DNA of 56,003 nucleotides, from positions 1 through 56,003 of the forward strand of contig CACBQF010000006.1 in NCBI GenBank assembly GCA_902541315.1. Direction: 5' to 3'. This DNA comes from an uncultured Pelagibacteraceae bacterium (GTDB lineage: Bacteria > Pseudomonadota > Alphaproteobacteria > Pelagibacterales > Pelagibacteraceae). Position numbers and translations under genes: made by a program. Below are positions 31,914-40,673 of this stretch, in pieces. The notes under the pieces were generated by a model. It did not search any database. It was given only the letters and a program-made list of their open reading frames with translations, and was not told the origin of the DNA. Positions within the stretch are counted from its first letter, which is position 1; each line of letters begins with the position of its first letter.

Positions 31914-33143
31914 ATGGCCTCTAGCAGAGATGATTTCATAATTGCAATTCGATCTGCTTTTTTAAAAAAAAGCACTCAACAGAAATTTTCATTATTAACG
32001 CTAGTTTTTGTATCTATTTTTACAATTATTTTATCTAGTTTTGATTTTAAGTTTATAAGGTATTTAAAAGCTGGAATTAGTGAAGCTGTATATAGATCCT
32101 CTTTTATTGTCTCAATACCCGAAAATTTTTTAAAAAATACATTTTTTGAAATAAAAGAATATTCATCTTTTTTTCAAAATTATAAATCAAACAAAGAAGA
32201 GCTTAATGAGCTAAAGTCTAAAAGCATTTCAGATCAAATCACTCAATATGAAAATAAAGAATTAAAAGAGCTTATAAATAATTATACTTTAAGTTCAGAC
32301 AAACTACTAGCTAAAATAATCGTTGATCATGATAGTCCATACTTAAAAAGTATTATTATTAATAAAGGTAGTAAGGATAATATCAAAATCGGAACTAACA
32401 TTTATGATAGATCTTATTTGGTCGGCAGAGTAGTTGAAGTAAATTATAAAACATCAAGAGTCTTATTATTATCTGATCTCAATTCCAATGTTCCTGTAAC
32501 GATAGCTCCACAAAATATTCAGGCAATTATAACAGGTACCGGTAAAAATTATGGTGAAATAAAATATATTAAAGAGGGCATTTCAAACTTAATTTTAGAG
32601 GATAGTATTGTTTATACATCGGGCACTGGCGCAATTTTTAAAAGTGGCATTCCTATCGGAAGAATTGATGTAGTTGACACAGGAAATTCAAAAAAATTTA
32701 AAGTAGATTTTTACAGTGATTTTGGCCAATTAAAATATGTTTTTGCTGAATTAGTTACTAAAACTGAGGTTAAAAACGAAGATCAACAAGCTGAAATAGA
32801 TGATACACAAAAAATCAATACTATTGATACAAAATTACAAATATTAGAAGATGAAAAAAAAATTATTGAACAAACTAATTTAAAATTAAAAGAAGAAAAT
32901 GAATCATTAAAAATCACAATTAACAACTTAAATAAACAAAATGTAGACTTTAGAAATGAACTTTACGATCAAAAACAAATAATTGCTCAATACAATATTG
33001 ATTTAGATGAAATTGAGTTTTTAAGACTAAATTTAAAATTTGGTCATCAATGTCGTAAGTCTTTTTTAAATAATGATGGTTTTGAAGTAGGGACTTTGGA
33101 ATATAAAAGTTGTGTAATGAATAAAGGACAGATTAATGACTAA
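31914..33143 (+). CDS. mreC: Rod shape-determining protein MreC
   Basis: MreC is a bitopic inner-membrane protein that links MreB to the periplasmic wall enzymes. The 409-residue protein has a cytoplasmic start, one transmembrane helix (about residues 24-45, FSLLTLVFVSIFTIILSSFDF), a coiled-coil stretch (about 85-125), and the beta-rich MreC domain with IINKGSKDNIKIGTNIYDRSYLVGRVVEV. It is longer than usual (about 280-330): a C-terminal extension of roughly 120 residues contains a second coiled coil (ILEDEKKIIEQTNLKLKEEN). Its end overlaps mreD by eight bases. Confidence 0.92.
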   Translation: MASSRDDFIIAIRSAFLKKSTQQKFSLLTLVFVSIFTIILSSFDFKFIRYLKAGISEAVYRSSFIVSIPENFLKNTFFEIKEYSSFFQNYKSNKEELNELKSKSISDQITQYENKELKELINNYTLSSDKLLAKIIVDHDSPYLKSIIINKGSKDNIKIGTNIYDRSYLVGRVVEVNYKTSRVLLLSDLNSNVPVTIAPQNIQAIITGTGKNYGEIKYIKEGISNLILEDSIVYTSGTGAIFKSGIPIGRIDVVDTGNSKKFKVDFYSDFGQLKYVFAELVTKTEVKNEDQQAEIDDTQKINTIDTKLQILEDEKKIIEQTNLKLKEENESLKITINNLNKQNVDFRNELYDQKQIIAQYNIDLDEIEFLRLNLKFGHQCRKSFLNNDGFEVGTLEYKSCVMNKGQIND

Positions 33144-33642
33144 ATTTAAATCAAAAGGATTATATTTCAAATTCTACACCTTTCTACCAATAATAGCATT
33201 ATTTATTTCTGTGTTAAACGAATTTGACTTAAACTATTTAAAGCTTAAATACTTTTCTTTTAATTTTCCTTTTATCTTAATTTTTTTCTTTACTTTAAAA
33301 GATTTTAAGAATTTTGACTACTTATTGGTTTTTTTAGCAGGCTTAATTAATGATACTGTTGTTGGATTGCCTTTAGGAATTAGTAGTTTATCGTATATAT
33401 TAATTTGTATTGCAACATCCTATCTAAGAAATATTACTATAAGACCTAATCCGATAAAAGATTGGTTCTATTTTTTATTTATAATAAGCTTGATAAATTC
33501 AATGAATTATTCAATTTTGTCTTTATTTTTTTCTTATGATCTTTTACTTTTAAGTTATCTAGTAAATATTTTTTTTACTTTTATACTGTATATGTTTTTC
33601 ACTTATTTATTCAAATACTATCTAAGGGGTTTAAATGATTAA
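33136..33642 (+). CDS. mreD: Rod shape-determining protein MreD
   Basis: MreD is a small polytopic membrane protein of the elongasome. This 168-residue protein has about five or six hydrophobic segments: FYTFLPIIALFISVLNEF, FPFILIFFFTLKDF, YLLVFLAGLINDTVVGLPLG, LSYILICIATSYL and two later ones. The family pattern of a conserved loop with G-L-x-x-D (here GLINDTVVGLPLG) is present. Sequence conservation in MreD is low, and the identification rests equally on position between mreC and mrdA, with eight-base overlaps on both sides. Confidence 0.88.
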   Translation: MTKFKSKGLYFKFYTFLPIIALFISVLNEFDLNYLKLKYFSFNFPFILIFFFTLKDFKNFDYLLVFLAGLINDTVVGLPLGISSLSYILICIATSYLRNITIRPNPIKDWFYFLFIISLINSMNYSILSLFFSYDLLLLSYLVNIFFTFILYMFFTYLFKYYLRGLND

Positions 33643-34357
33643 TTCATCAAGTGATAACGTAAAAAAATTAAATTCAATTAATCGTAGAATGTTCATAACG
33701 GGATCACTAAAGTTTTTTATAATGATTGGAATTGTAAGTAGGTTGTTCTTTCTTCAAGTTAAAGAAAATAAGAAATATCTTACACTATCGGACAAGAATA
33801 GAATTAGAGAATGGAAATTGGCTCCTGTTAGAGGAGAATTTCACGACTATTTTGGCAATGTTATAGCTGGTAATTTTGAAGCTTATCAGTTACATGTGAT
33901 ACCCGAGCAAGTAGAAAATTTCAAATATGTTATCTATAGGCTTAAAGATTTATTAGAGTTATCTGACACAGAGTTTAAAAAAGTTTTAAAAAGAAAAAAA
34001 GAAATTAAACCTTGGGAAACTTTGATAGTTTCAAATAATTTAAGTTGGGATAAATTCTCAAAAATAAACAACCATTTGTATGACTTAAATGGAGTAAAAC
34101 CTGTTATTTCTATCTCAAGAAATTATCCTTTTAATGATAATTTTACTCATATTATCGGTTATGTTAGTCAAGCAAATGAGCAGGATATTGAAAATACAGA
34201 ACTAATAAAAAAGAATTTTGTACCTGGTCTTAAAGTTGGAAAAATTGGATTAGAAAAATCTTTTGAAGAAAAATTAATTGGAACTAATGATATTGAGAGA
34301 TATGAAGTAAATGCATATGGTAGACGAATAAGTCAACTTGAGTTTCAAAAAAGGTAA
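33635..34357 (+). CDS. mrdA: Penicillin-binding protein 2, N-terminal part (frameshifted)
   Basis: PBP2 is the transpeptidase for side-wall elongation. This 240-codon frame covers the cytoplasmic tail, the membrane anchor (about residues 23-42, FFIMIGIVSRLFFLQ), and the pedestal/dimerisation domain with APVRGEFHDYFGNVIAGN and FTHIIGYVSQ. It ends at NAYGRRISQLEF followed by QKR and a stop. The adjoining frame continues the same protein without a gap, as FKKGKKGKTLKLTVD. The break is a run of six A at 34347-34352; one base too many separates the two frames. The product alone would lack any catalytic residue. Confidence 0.9.
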   Translation: MINSSSDNVKKLNSINRRMFITGSLKFFIMIGIVSRLFFLQVKENKKYLTLSDKNRIREWKLAPVRGEFHDYFGNVIAGNFEAYQLHVIPEQVENFKYVIYRLKDLLELSDTEFKKVLKRKKEIKPWETLIVSNNLSWDKFSKINNHLYDLNGVKPVISISRNYPFNDNFTHIIGYVSQANEQDIENTELIKKNFVPGLKVGKIGLEKSFEEKLIGTNDIERYEVNAYGRRISQLEFQKR

Positions 34358-35510
34358 AAAAGGTAAAACTCTAAAACTTACAGTTGATACAGAAATCCAA
34401 AAATTAGCAAATGAGCTATTACAAGACAAAGCAGGATCTATATGTGTAATGGATATTTTTACTGGTGAAGTTATTGCTATGCATTCTTCTCCCTCATTTG
34501 ACCCCAATCTATTTGTTTTTGGAATAAGTCAAGACAATTGGCAATTAATCCGTAATGACCCAATGAAGCCACTATTGAACAAAACTTTGCAAGGTAGATA
34601 TTCTCCAGGCTCAACATTAAAACCCATTGTGGCTTTATCTGCGTTAGAAAATGGAATTATAAACACAAGTTTTACAGTTAGATGCACAGGAAAAACTGAG
34701 ATGTATGATCAAACCTATCATTGCTGGAAAAAAGAAGGTCATGGATATGTAAGTCTCAGAAACGCAATGAAGATGTCATGTGATACTTATTTTTATGAGA
34801 TAGCAAGGAAACTTGGAGTAGATAAATTAAGCGAAACAGCAAAAAAATTTGGATTAGGAAAAAAAGTTTTTGATAATTTATTCGAAATTGAAAAAGATGG
34901 ATTGATTCCTAATACTCAATGGAAAAAAAATACTTTAGGTAAAGGATGGTTATTAGGAGAAACAATTATTACTGGAATAGGCCAAGGATATATTCAAACT
35001 ACGCCAATACAATTATGCCTAATGACAGCACAAATAGCAAATGGTGGACACAAAATATATCCAAAAATAATTATAGATGATGAAGATAAATTAAAGCCAA
35101 AAGATTATTACACTCCCCTCTATAAAAATTCTAAAAATATAAAAATTATTCAAGATGCAATGTTTGGCTCTACCAATGAGGTAATGGGAACTTCTTATCG
35201 ATCAAGAATTGATAATCCAAAATATCAATTTGCTGGTAAAACAGGTACAGCTCAAGTTAAAAAAATTACTGAGAGAGAAAGAGAGCTAGATTTAAAAACT
35301 TCTGAAATTCCTTATGAGCAAAGAGATCACGCTTTGTATATTGCTTATGGCCCATATGTTAATCCAAGATACGCACTAAGTATTGTTGTGGAGCATGGCG
35401 GCAATGGAAGCACAACAGCTGCTCCTATGGCAAAGAAATTATTTAAACTTATTATTGATCGACATGAATTAAGACAGTCAATAAACGATAAAAAATACTT
35501 GGAGATTTAA
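34338..35510 (+). CDS. mrdA: Penicillin-binding protein 2, C-terminal transpeptidase part (frameshifted)
   Basis: This frame holds the catalytic transpeptidase domain of PBP2. The active-site Ser is in YSPGSTLKP (S-x-x-K), the second motif is MSCDTYFYE (S-x-D variant), and the third is AGKTGTAQVK (K-T-G). The block TVDTEIQKLANELL begins the domain. Together with the preceding frame it gives about 625 residues, normal for PBP2. There is no ATG at its start, only a TTG at 34338 inside the upstream reading frame, so independent translation is unlikely. It ends directly before the mrdB ATG. Confidence 0.92.
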   Translation: MSFKKGKKGKTLKLTVDTEIQKLANELLQDKAGSICVMDIFTGEVIAMHSSPSFDPNLFVFGISQDNWQLIRNDPMKPLLNKTLQGRYSPGSTLKPIVALSALENGIINTSFTVRCTGKTEMYDQTYHCWKKEGHGYVSLRNAMKMSCDTYFYEIARKLGVDKLSETAKKFGLGKKVFDNLFEIEKDGLIPNTQWKKNTLGKGWLLGETIITGIGQGYIQTTPIQLCLMTAQIANGGHKIYPKIIIDDEDKLKPKDYYTPLYKNSKNIKIIQDAMFGSTNEVMGTSYRSRIDNPKYQFAGKTGTAQVKKITERERELDLKTSEIPYEQRDHALYIAYGPYVNPRYALSIVVEHGGNGSTTAAPMAKKLFKLIIDRHELRQSINDKKYLEI

Positions 35511-36638
35511 ATGTATCAGCATACCAGACTAACAAATAATAACTCCACATTTTTTCAAAAATTTAGAAATTTTGATTATATTTTACTAATTTGTATTTTA
35601 TTGCTCGGTTTTATCAGTTTAGCAACTATGTATTCGACTGATGGCGGAAAGATTTTATTTCATACAAAAAGTCATTTTACAAAGTTAATGATTTTTACAA
35701 TGATGATGCTTTTTATTTCATTTATTAATATCAAATTTTGGTTTTCTGTCGGCTATCTATCTTACATTGTTGTGGTGGGTCTATTAGTATGGACCTATTT
35801 TTTTGGAATAACTTCTTCAGGGTCAAAAAGATGGATGAACTTATATTTTATAAATTTACAACCATCAGAACTTATGAAAATATTTATAATTTTGTGTTTG
35901 GCAAAGTATTTTCATAGAATGAAATTAGAGAATGTTAATTCTGTATATACAATTTTAACTTCACTAATAATAATTTTATTACCTATGGGTCTAGTGATAG
36001 TTCAGCCTGATTTGGGTACTTCAGTATTAATAGCTGTTAGTGGAATTGCTGTTTTGTGGTTTGCAGGAATTAATCACAAATATTTTATCTATACTATGTT
36101 AGGTTTCGTTATTTCATTACCATTTGTAATAGCTTTTTTAAAACCTTATCAAAAATTAAGGGTTTTAACTTTTCTAAACCCAGACAAAGATCCTCTAGGT
36201 GCAGGTTATCAGATTATTCAATCTAAAATTGCAGTTGGATCTGGAGGTATTTTTGGCAAAGGTTTTTTAAAAGGTACTCAAAGTTATTTAGAATTTTTGC
36301 CAGAAAAGCATACTGATTTTATATTTACTCTGTTTTCAGAAGAATTCGGCTTTGTCGGTTCAGTGGTTCTGTTAGTAATTTATATTATTATAATTTATCG
36401 CATAGTTGCTATTGGAGCTAATTCTAGAAGTTATTTTGCTAAACTTTTTTGTTATGGTTTCGGAGCTGCTATTTTTGTTTTCATTACAATAAATATGAGC
36501 ATGGTTCTAGGCTTGCTACCTATAGTTGGATCTCCATTGCCAATAATGTCTTACGGAGGTTCTTCAATGTTAGCTACCATGATTGGCTTTGGAATAGTAA
36601 TGAGTGCGAAGGTGCACAGCCAACAATTAATCGCCTAA
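35511..36638 (+). CDS. mrdB: Rod shape-determining glycan polymerase RodA
   Basis: RodA is the SEDS-family peptidoglycan glycosyltransferase that works with PBP2. The 375-residue protein has about ten hydrophobic segments. Its conserved SEDS blocks are SSGSKRWMNLYFINLQPSELMKI, the VIVQPDLGTSVLIAVSG loop with the key Asp, GAGYQIIQSKIAVGSGG, FLPEKHTDFIFTLFSEEFGFVGS, and GLLPIVGSPLPIMSYGGSSML near the end. The ATG follows the mrdA stop with no spacer, as expected for the PBP2-RodA pair. It ends the elongasome operon; a 50-base gap follows. Confidence 0.97.
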   Translation: MYQHTRLTNNNSTFFQKFRNFDYILLICILLLGFISLATMYSTDGGKILFHTKSHFTKLMIFTMMMLFISFINIKFWFSVGYLSYIVVVGLLVWTYFFGITSSGSKRWMNLYFINLQPSELMKIFIILCLAKYFHRMKLENVNSVYTILTSLIIILLPMGLVIVQPDLGTSVLIAVSGIAVLWFAGINHKYFIYTMLGFVISLPFVIAFLKPYQKLRVLTFLNPDKDPLGAGYQIIQSKIAVGSGGIFGKGFLKGTQSYLEFLPEKHTDFIFTLFSEEFGFVGSVVLLVIYIIIIYRIVAIGANSRSYFAKLFCYGFGAAIFVFITINMSMVLGLLPIVGSPLPIMSYGGSSMLATMIGFGIVMSAKVHSQQLIA

Positions 36639-36688
36639 GTATAATTTGTCGCTTAAGTTTTTTAAGAGAATAATTGTATATTTTTTTT

Positions 36689-37930
36689 ATGAATAAAAAT
36701 TTAAATGTTGGAATAATTGGTGCTGGTATTCAAGGTATTTCTAATGCTTTATTTTTACAAAAAAAAGGTTTTAAAGTAACCATATTTGATCGAGAAAAAC
36801 CTGGTAGTCCTGTCGCTTCATATGGTAATGCTGGTCATTTTTCACCATACGCATCCTTATCGCTAAATAGAACAGATATTTTAATGGATGTACCTGCCAT
36901 GTTATTAAGTTCAACTGGTCCTTTAGCTCTCAAATGGAATTATGTACCAAAAATGATTCCTTGGTTTTTAAAATTTATCTTTAATACAACTAAAAGTAAG
37001 ATGATGCATACTGCAAAAAATATGCACCAAATTTTAGATTTGGCTCTTCCCGCTTATGATGAATTATTTGAAGAAATTAGTCTCGAAAACTTGGTTGAAA
37101 ATAAAGGTATTCTTTATGTTTGGAATGATAAAAATCTAAAAAGTAGAGAACTAGAAATCAAAGTAAGAGAGGAGCTAGGTGTTAAACAACAACTCGTAGG
37201 AAAAAAAGATATACATGATTTAGAACCAAATCTTAAAAAATTTTATCATGCAGGAGTTTACTACCCATACGCAAGACATGCTAGGAATCCAAAAAAGATT
37301 TTATTAAAACTTTTTGAACTTTTTTTAGCTAAAGGCGGAAAATTTCAAAATAAGAATATTACAAATATAAATTTTGAAGAGGAGAGTCCTGTTTTGGTAA
37401 GTGAAAATGAATGTTTCAGCTGTGATAAGATTGTAATAACTTGTGGCGCTTTTTCCAAGAAACTGACTGATAAATTGGATGAAAAAATTCCATTAGATAC
37501 AGAGAGAGGTTACCATGTTCATTTTAAAGATTGTGATCATCTTTTAAATAGACCAGTCATATTTCATAATAGAGGTTTCGGTATAACGCCAATGGAACAA
37601 GGGTTAAGAGTAGTTGGTACTGTTGAATTTGGTGGTTTAGATAATCCTGCCTCAAAATCAAGAATTAATAATTTAATTAATAATGCAAAGTATATGTTAG
37701 GGGATCTTCCTGAGCATGAAGATGAGTGGTTAGGCTTCAGGCCAACATTACCAGATTTTTTGCCGGTAATGGGTCCATCTAAAAATTATAAAAACGTGTT
37801 TTATTGTTTTGGACATCATCATTTAGGATGGACATTGGGTCCAATATCTGGAAAGATAGTATCTGGAATGATAGCTAAAGAAAATACAAATTTAAACTTA
37901 GATCCTTATAGCTCAAGAAGATTCTCTTGA
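36689..37930 (+). CDS. FAD-dependent amino acid dehydrogenase (DadA-like)
   Basis: The protein belongs to the DAO/DadA family, which oxidatively deaminates D-amino acids or related amines and passes electrons to the respiratory chain. The start is the ATG at 36689 (MNKNLNVGIIGAG); an in-frame TTG at 36674 would add five hydrophobic residues. This gives 413 residues. The FAD-binding dinucleotide motif is VGIIGAGIQGISNALFLQKKG (residues 6-26). GNAGHFSPYA follows, and the C-terminal block FYCFGHHHLGWTLGPISGKIV is typical of DadA. Glycine or sarcosine oxidase relatives cannot be ruled out. It is followed four bases later by an EamA transporter. Confidence 0.85.
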   Translation: MNKNLNVGIIGAGIQGISNALFLQKKGFKVTIFDREKPGSPVASYGNAGHFSPYASLSLNRTDILMDVPAMLLSSTGPLALKWNYVPKMIPWFLKFIFNTTKSKMMHTAKNMHQILDLALPAYDELFEEISLENLVENKGILYVWNDKNLKSRELEIKVREELGVKQQLVGKKDIHDLEPNLKKFYHAGVYYPYARHARNPKKILLKLFELFLAKGGKFQNKNITNINFEEESPVLVSENECFSCDKIVITCGAFSKKLTDKLDEKIPLDTERGYHVHFKDCDHLLNRPVIFHNRGFGITPMEQGLRVVGTVEFGGLDNPASKSRINNLINNAKYMLGDLPEHEDEWLGFRPTLPDFLPVMGPSKNYKNVFYCFGHHHLGWTLGPISGKIVSGMIAKENTNLNLDPYSSRRFS

Positions 37931-37934
37931 TTTT

Positions 37935-38831
37935 GTGTCTAATAAAAACTATTTAGCATACCTATTTTTAGTGCTTGCAACATTTTGTTGGTCAGGTAAT
38001 TTTATAGTTGGAAAATTCGCAACATTATCTGAAATTCCCCCATTAACTTTAAATGTTTTTAGGTGGATTTCTGTTTGGTTTATTCTGATACCTTTTACTT
38101 ACAAAGAAATTTTTAAAAATCTATCCTATATAAAAAAAAATTGGCTTGTAATTAGTTTTATGGGAGTAATTACTATAAGCACATTTAATTCTGTAGTTTA
38201 TTTTGCTCTTAATTATACACAAGTAATAAATGCCGTGCTTATGCTTTCAGCTATTCCAGCAGCAACAATTGTTCTTTCATCATTAATGAAAATTGAAAAA
38301 ACAAATATTTTTCAGTTAATTGGATTATTAGTTTCAATAGTTGGAATAGGCTCAATAATTTCTAATGGAGATTTCCAAAAGATAATTTCTCTAGATTTTA
38401 ATAAAGGTGATATATGGATGTTAGTTTGTGTAATTACCTGGTCTCTATATTCAACCTTGCTAAAAAAAAATAAGTTTAAATTTTCACAATTTACTTTGAT
38501 ACAACTAATGGTTTCAGTAGGAATACTTTTTTTAATTCCACAATTTTTTTATGAAAAATCAATCGGTCTTGAATTAAATTTAGATAAAAATTTTTTTTTA
38601 ATATTGACTTATGTAGCAATTTTTCCAGCTATAGCTGCTTATTATTTTTGGCAAAAAGGAATTGAGATAATTGGTCCAAATCGAGCTTCTATGTTTATTC
38701 AATTAATGCCGTTATTTAGTGCCGTTATGGCAATTATTATTTTCAAAGAAAAATTTGAAATGTATCATTTTGTAGGAGCATTTTTTATATTGTCTGGCAT
38801 TTATTTATCTAATAAAAAAGTTTATGCTTAA
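37935..38831 (+). CDS. EamA/DMT family transporter
   Basis: This 298-residue protein starts at GTG 37935 (MSNKNYLAYLFLVLATFCWSGNF). It has ten predicted helices arranged as two EamA repeats. The first repeat opens ATFCWSGNFIVGKFA and the second LVCVITWSLYSTLLKK. The typical repeat endings IVGIGSIISNGD and FFILSGIYLSNKK are present. DMT proteins export or import amino acids, nucleotide-related or other small metabolites by proton exchange. It lies between a DadA-like oxidase and a 2-hydroxyacid dehydrogenase, overlapping the latter by eight bases, so its substrate is probably connected to those reactions. Confidence 0.88.
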   Translation: MSNKNYLAYLFLVLATFCWSGNFIVGKFATLSEIPPLTLNVFRWISVWFILIPFTYKEIFKNLSYIKKNWLVISFMGVITISTFNSVVYFALNYTQVINAVLMLSAIPAATIVLSSLMKIEKTNIFQLIGLLVSIVGIGSIISNGDFQKIISLDFNKGDIWMLVCVITWSLYSTLLKKNKFKFSQFTLIQLMVSVGILFLIPQFFYEKSIGLELNLDKNFFLILTYVAIFPAIAAYYFWQKGIEIIGPNRASMFIQLMPLFSAVMAIIIFKEKFEMYHFVGAFFILSGIYLSNKKVYA

Positions 38832-39774
38832 AGTCGCAATTTTAGATGACTATCAAAATGTTTCACAACAATTTGTGGATCTAAAAAAATTATCAGGAAA
38901 ATATGAAATTAAAATTTTTAGTGAGCCTTTTGCAGATGAAGCTGATGCAATAGAGAAATTAGCAGAATTTAAGGCTCTTCTTATAATGAGAGAAAGAACT
39001 CCTATAACAAAAAATTTGATAGAAAATTTAACTAAATTAAAATTTATAATCACTAGTGGGTTAAGAAATAAATCAATTGATTTAGATGCTACAAAAAAAA
39101 GAAAAATTATTGTCAGTGGCACTGAGAGCAATACTAATCCAACACCTGAATTAACTTGGGCATTAATACTTGGATTGGCAAGAAACTTAAAAGAGGAAAT
39201 TGATAATATGTATCAAGGTTATTGGCAAACTTCAGTCGGTGTAGAATTAAAAGGTAAAATTCTTGGTTTGATTGGTCTTGGAAAAGTTGGAACGCAAGTT
39301 GCTAGAGTGGGTAAGGCATTTGGTATGCAAGTGATGGCTTGGAGTGAAAATTTAAATTTAGATACCTGCAAAGAATTAGACGTTCTACCTTGTAGTAAAG
39401 AAGATCTAATAAAAAACTCTGACTTTTTATCTATTCATGTTCAAGGTGGAGAGAGATATAAAAATTGCATTACTCTTAAAGAAATGGATAAGATGAAAAA
39501 GACGTCATTTTTAATTAATACCTCTCGGGGTCCTATAATAAACGAAGATGATTTGATAATTGCATTATCAACAAATGTAATTGCAGGTGCTGGATTAGAT
39601 GTTTATGAAAAAGAGCCTTTATCAGAAAATAATAAATTAAGATTTTTACCAAATGCTTTATTAACACCTCACATTGGATATGTGACGGCTGAAAATTATC
39701 ACGTTTATTTTACTCAAATGATCGAGTCATTAGAGGCTTGCGTTAATGGTGAACCAATTCGTGTGATTGAGTAA
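38824..39774 (+). CDS. D-isomer specific 2-hydroxyacid dehydrogenase
   Basis: The 316-residue protein has the bilobal fold of the D-2-hydroxyacid dehydrogenase family. The NAD-binding motif is LGLIGLGKVGTQVARVGKAFG (residues about 145-165). The catalytic Arg is in INTSRGPII, the Glu in YEKEPL, and the His in LTPHIGYVT. It may reduce a 2-keto acid or oxidise a D-hydroxyacid; SerA, hydroxypyruvate reductase and others share these motifs, and without the SerA C-terminal ACT domain it is not a typical SerA. The keto acid made by the upstream DadA-like enzyme would be a plausible substrate. It overlaps genes on both sides. Confidence 0.88.
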   Translation: MLKVAILDDYQNVSQQFVDLKKLSGKYEIKIFSEPFADEADAIEKLAEFKALLIMRERTPITKNLIENLTKLKFIITSGLRNKSIDLDATKKRKIIVSGTESNTNPTPELTWALILGLARNLKEEIDNMYQGYWQTSVGVELKGKILGLIGLGKVGTQVARVGKAFGMQVMAWSENLNLDTCKELDVLPCSKEDLIKNSDFLSIHVQGGERYKNCITLKEMDKMKKTSFLINTSRGPIINEDDLIIALSTNVIAGAGLDVYEKEPLSENNKLRFLPNALLTPHIGYVTAENYHVYFTQMIESLEACVNGEPIRVIE

Positions 39775-39775
39775 A

Positions 39776-40669
39776 ATGGATTTACCTGTAGTCAATCATA
39801 AAGATTATTTTGCTAAAATTGGTGATGATCATAAATTTCCTATTAATAAATTTGGTGATCTTGCAGATTTTTTATTAAAAAATAAGATAGTAACAAAGTT
39901 TTATGAGCCCTATCCGTGTTCAGATGAAACTTTAAAAGGTGCCCACTCTGAAAAATATATTAAAGAAATCAAAAATAAAACATTAGATGAAAACGGAGTT
40001 AAAAAAATTGGTTTTCCACTAGTTGATAGTGTAGTTCAAAGATCGTTGGTTGCAACAGGTGGAACAGTGCTTGCATCAAAACTTGCAATAAATCATGGTA
40101 TTGCTTGTAATACTGCTGGAGGAAGTCATCATGCGAACTATGATAGTGGTGCGGGATATTGTGTTTTTAATGATGTAGCGGTTGCCTCTCAATTTCTATT
40201 GGATAGGGAATTGGCAAAAAGAATATTAATTGTTGATTTAGATGTTCATCAAGGAAACGGTAATTCAGATATATTCAAGGACAATAAAAATGTTTTTACT
40301 TTTAGCATACATTCAAAATCAAATTATCCTGCAAAAAAATCAATTAGTGATTGTGATGTGGAGCTTGAAAACGACACGGAGGATAAGGAGTATTTAAATA
40401 TACTTAAATTTCATTTAATTGAGTTGAATAAAGAAAATTTTGATTTTGTTTTCTATATTGCAGGAGTTGACATCCATTTTAATGATCGCTTGGGTAAATT
40501 AAAAATTTCAGATGATGGTGTAAAAAAAAGAGATGAAATTGTTACAGAAAATTTTTTTTCTAAAAGAGTTCCTCTTTGTGGAGTTTTAGGTGGTGGTTAC
40601 AATAAAAATATCGATAAACTTGTTGAATTGCACTCTTTTTTGCATCAGTCATGTGCTAAATTAATTTAG
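39776..40669 (+). CDS. Histone deacetylase-family zinc hydrolase
   Basis: The start is taken at ATG 39776 (MDLPVVNHKDYF); an in-frame TTG at 39767 overlaps the previous stop. The 297-residue protein has the arginase/deacetylase fold motifs of the HDAC/AcuC/acetylpolyamine amidohydrolase family. These are the tandem His in GGSHHANYDSGAGYCVFND, the zinc ligands Asp and His in VDLDVHQGNGNSD, the third Asp in AGVDIHFNDRLG, and GVLGGGYN with the catalytic Tyr. In bacteria these enzymes remove acetyl groups from polyamines, lysines or small amides. It follows the 2-hydroxyacid dehydrogenase with almost no gap. The substrate is unknown. Confidence 0.9.
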   Translation: MDLPVVNHKDYFAKIGDDHKFPINKFGDLADFLLKNKIVTKFYEPYPCSDETLKGAHSEKYIKEIKNKTLDENGVKKIGFPLVDSVVQRSLVATGGTVLASKLAINHGIACNTAGGSHHANYDSGAGYCVFNDVAVASQFLLDRELAKRILIVDLDVHQGNGNSDIFKDNKNVFTFSIHSKSNYPAKKSISDCDVELENDTEDKEYLNILKFHLIELNKENFDFVFYIAGVDIHFNDRLGKLKISDDGVKKRDEIVTENFFSKRVPLCGVLGGGYNKNIDKLVELHSFLHQSCAKLI

Positions 40670-40673
40670 AGCT

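Noticed and set aside
34338..34360. Programmed ribosomal frameshift in mrdA
   Set aside because: The site needs a +1 shift, lacks a known +1 signal (no slow stop codon in the shift position as in prfB) and no downstream structure was evident; a homopolymer indel is simpler.
36449..36673. A 74-codon plus-strand frame overlapping the end of mrdB
   Set aside because: It is the +2 shadow of the conserved SEDS C-terminus (SPLPIMSYGG) and has no start signal.
36639..36688. Hairpin CTTAA-GTTTT-TTAAG after mrdB as a terminator
   Set aside because: Only five AT pairs and no T run directly after the stem; too weak to call in this base composition.
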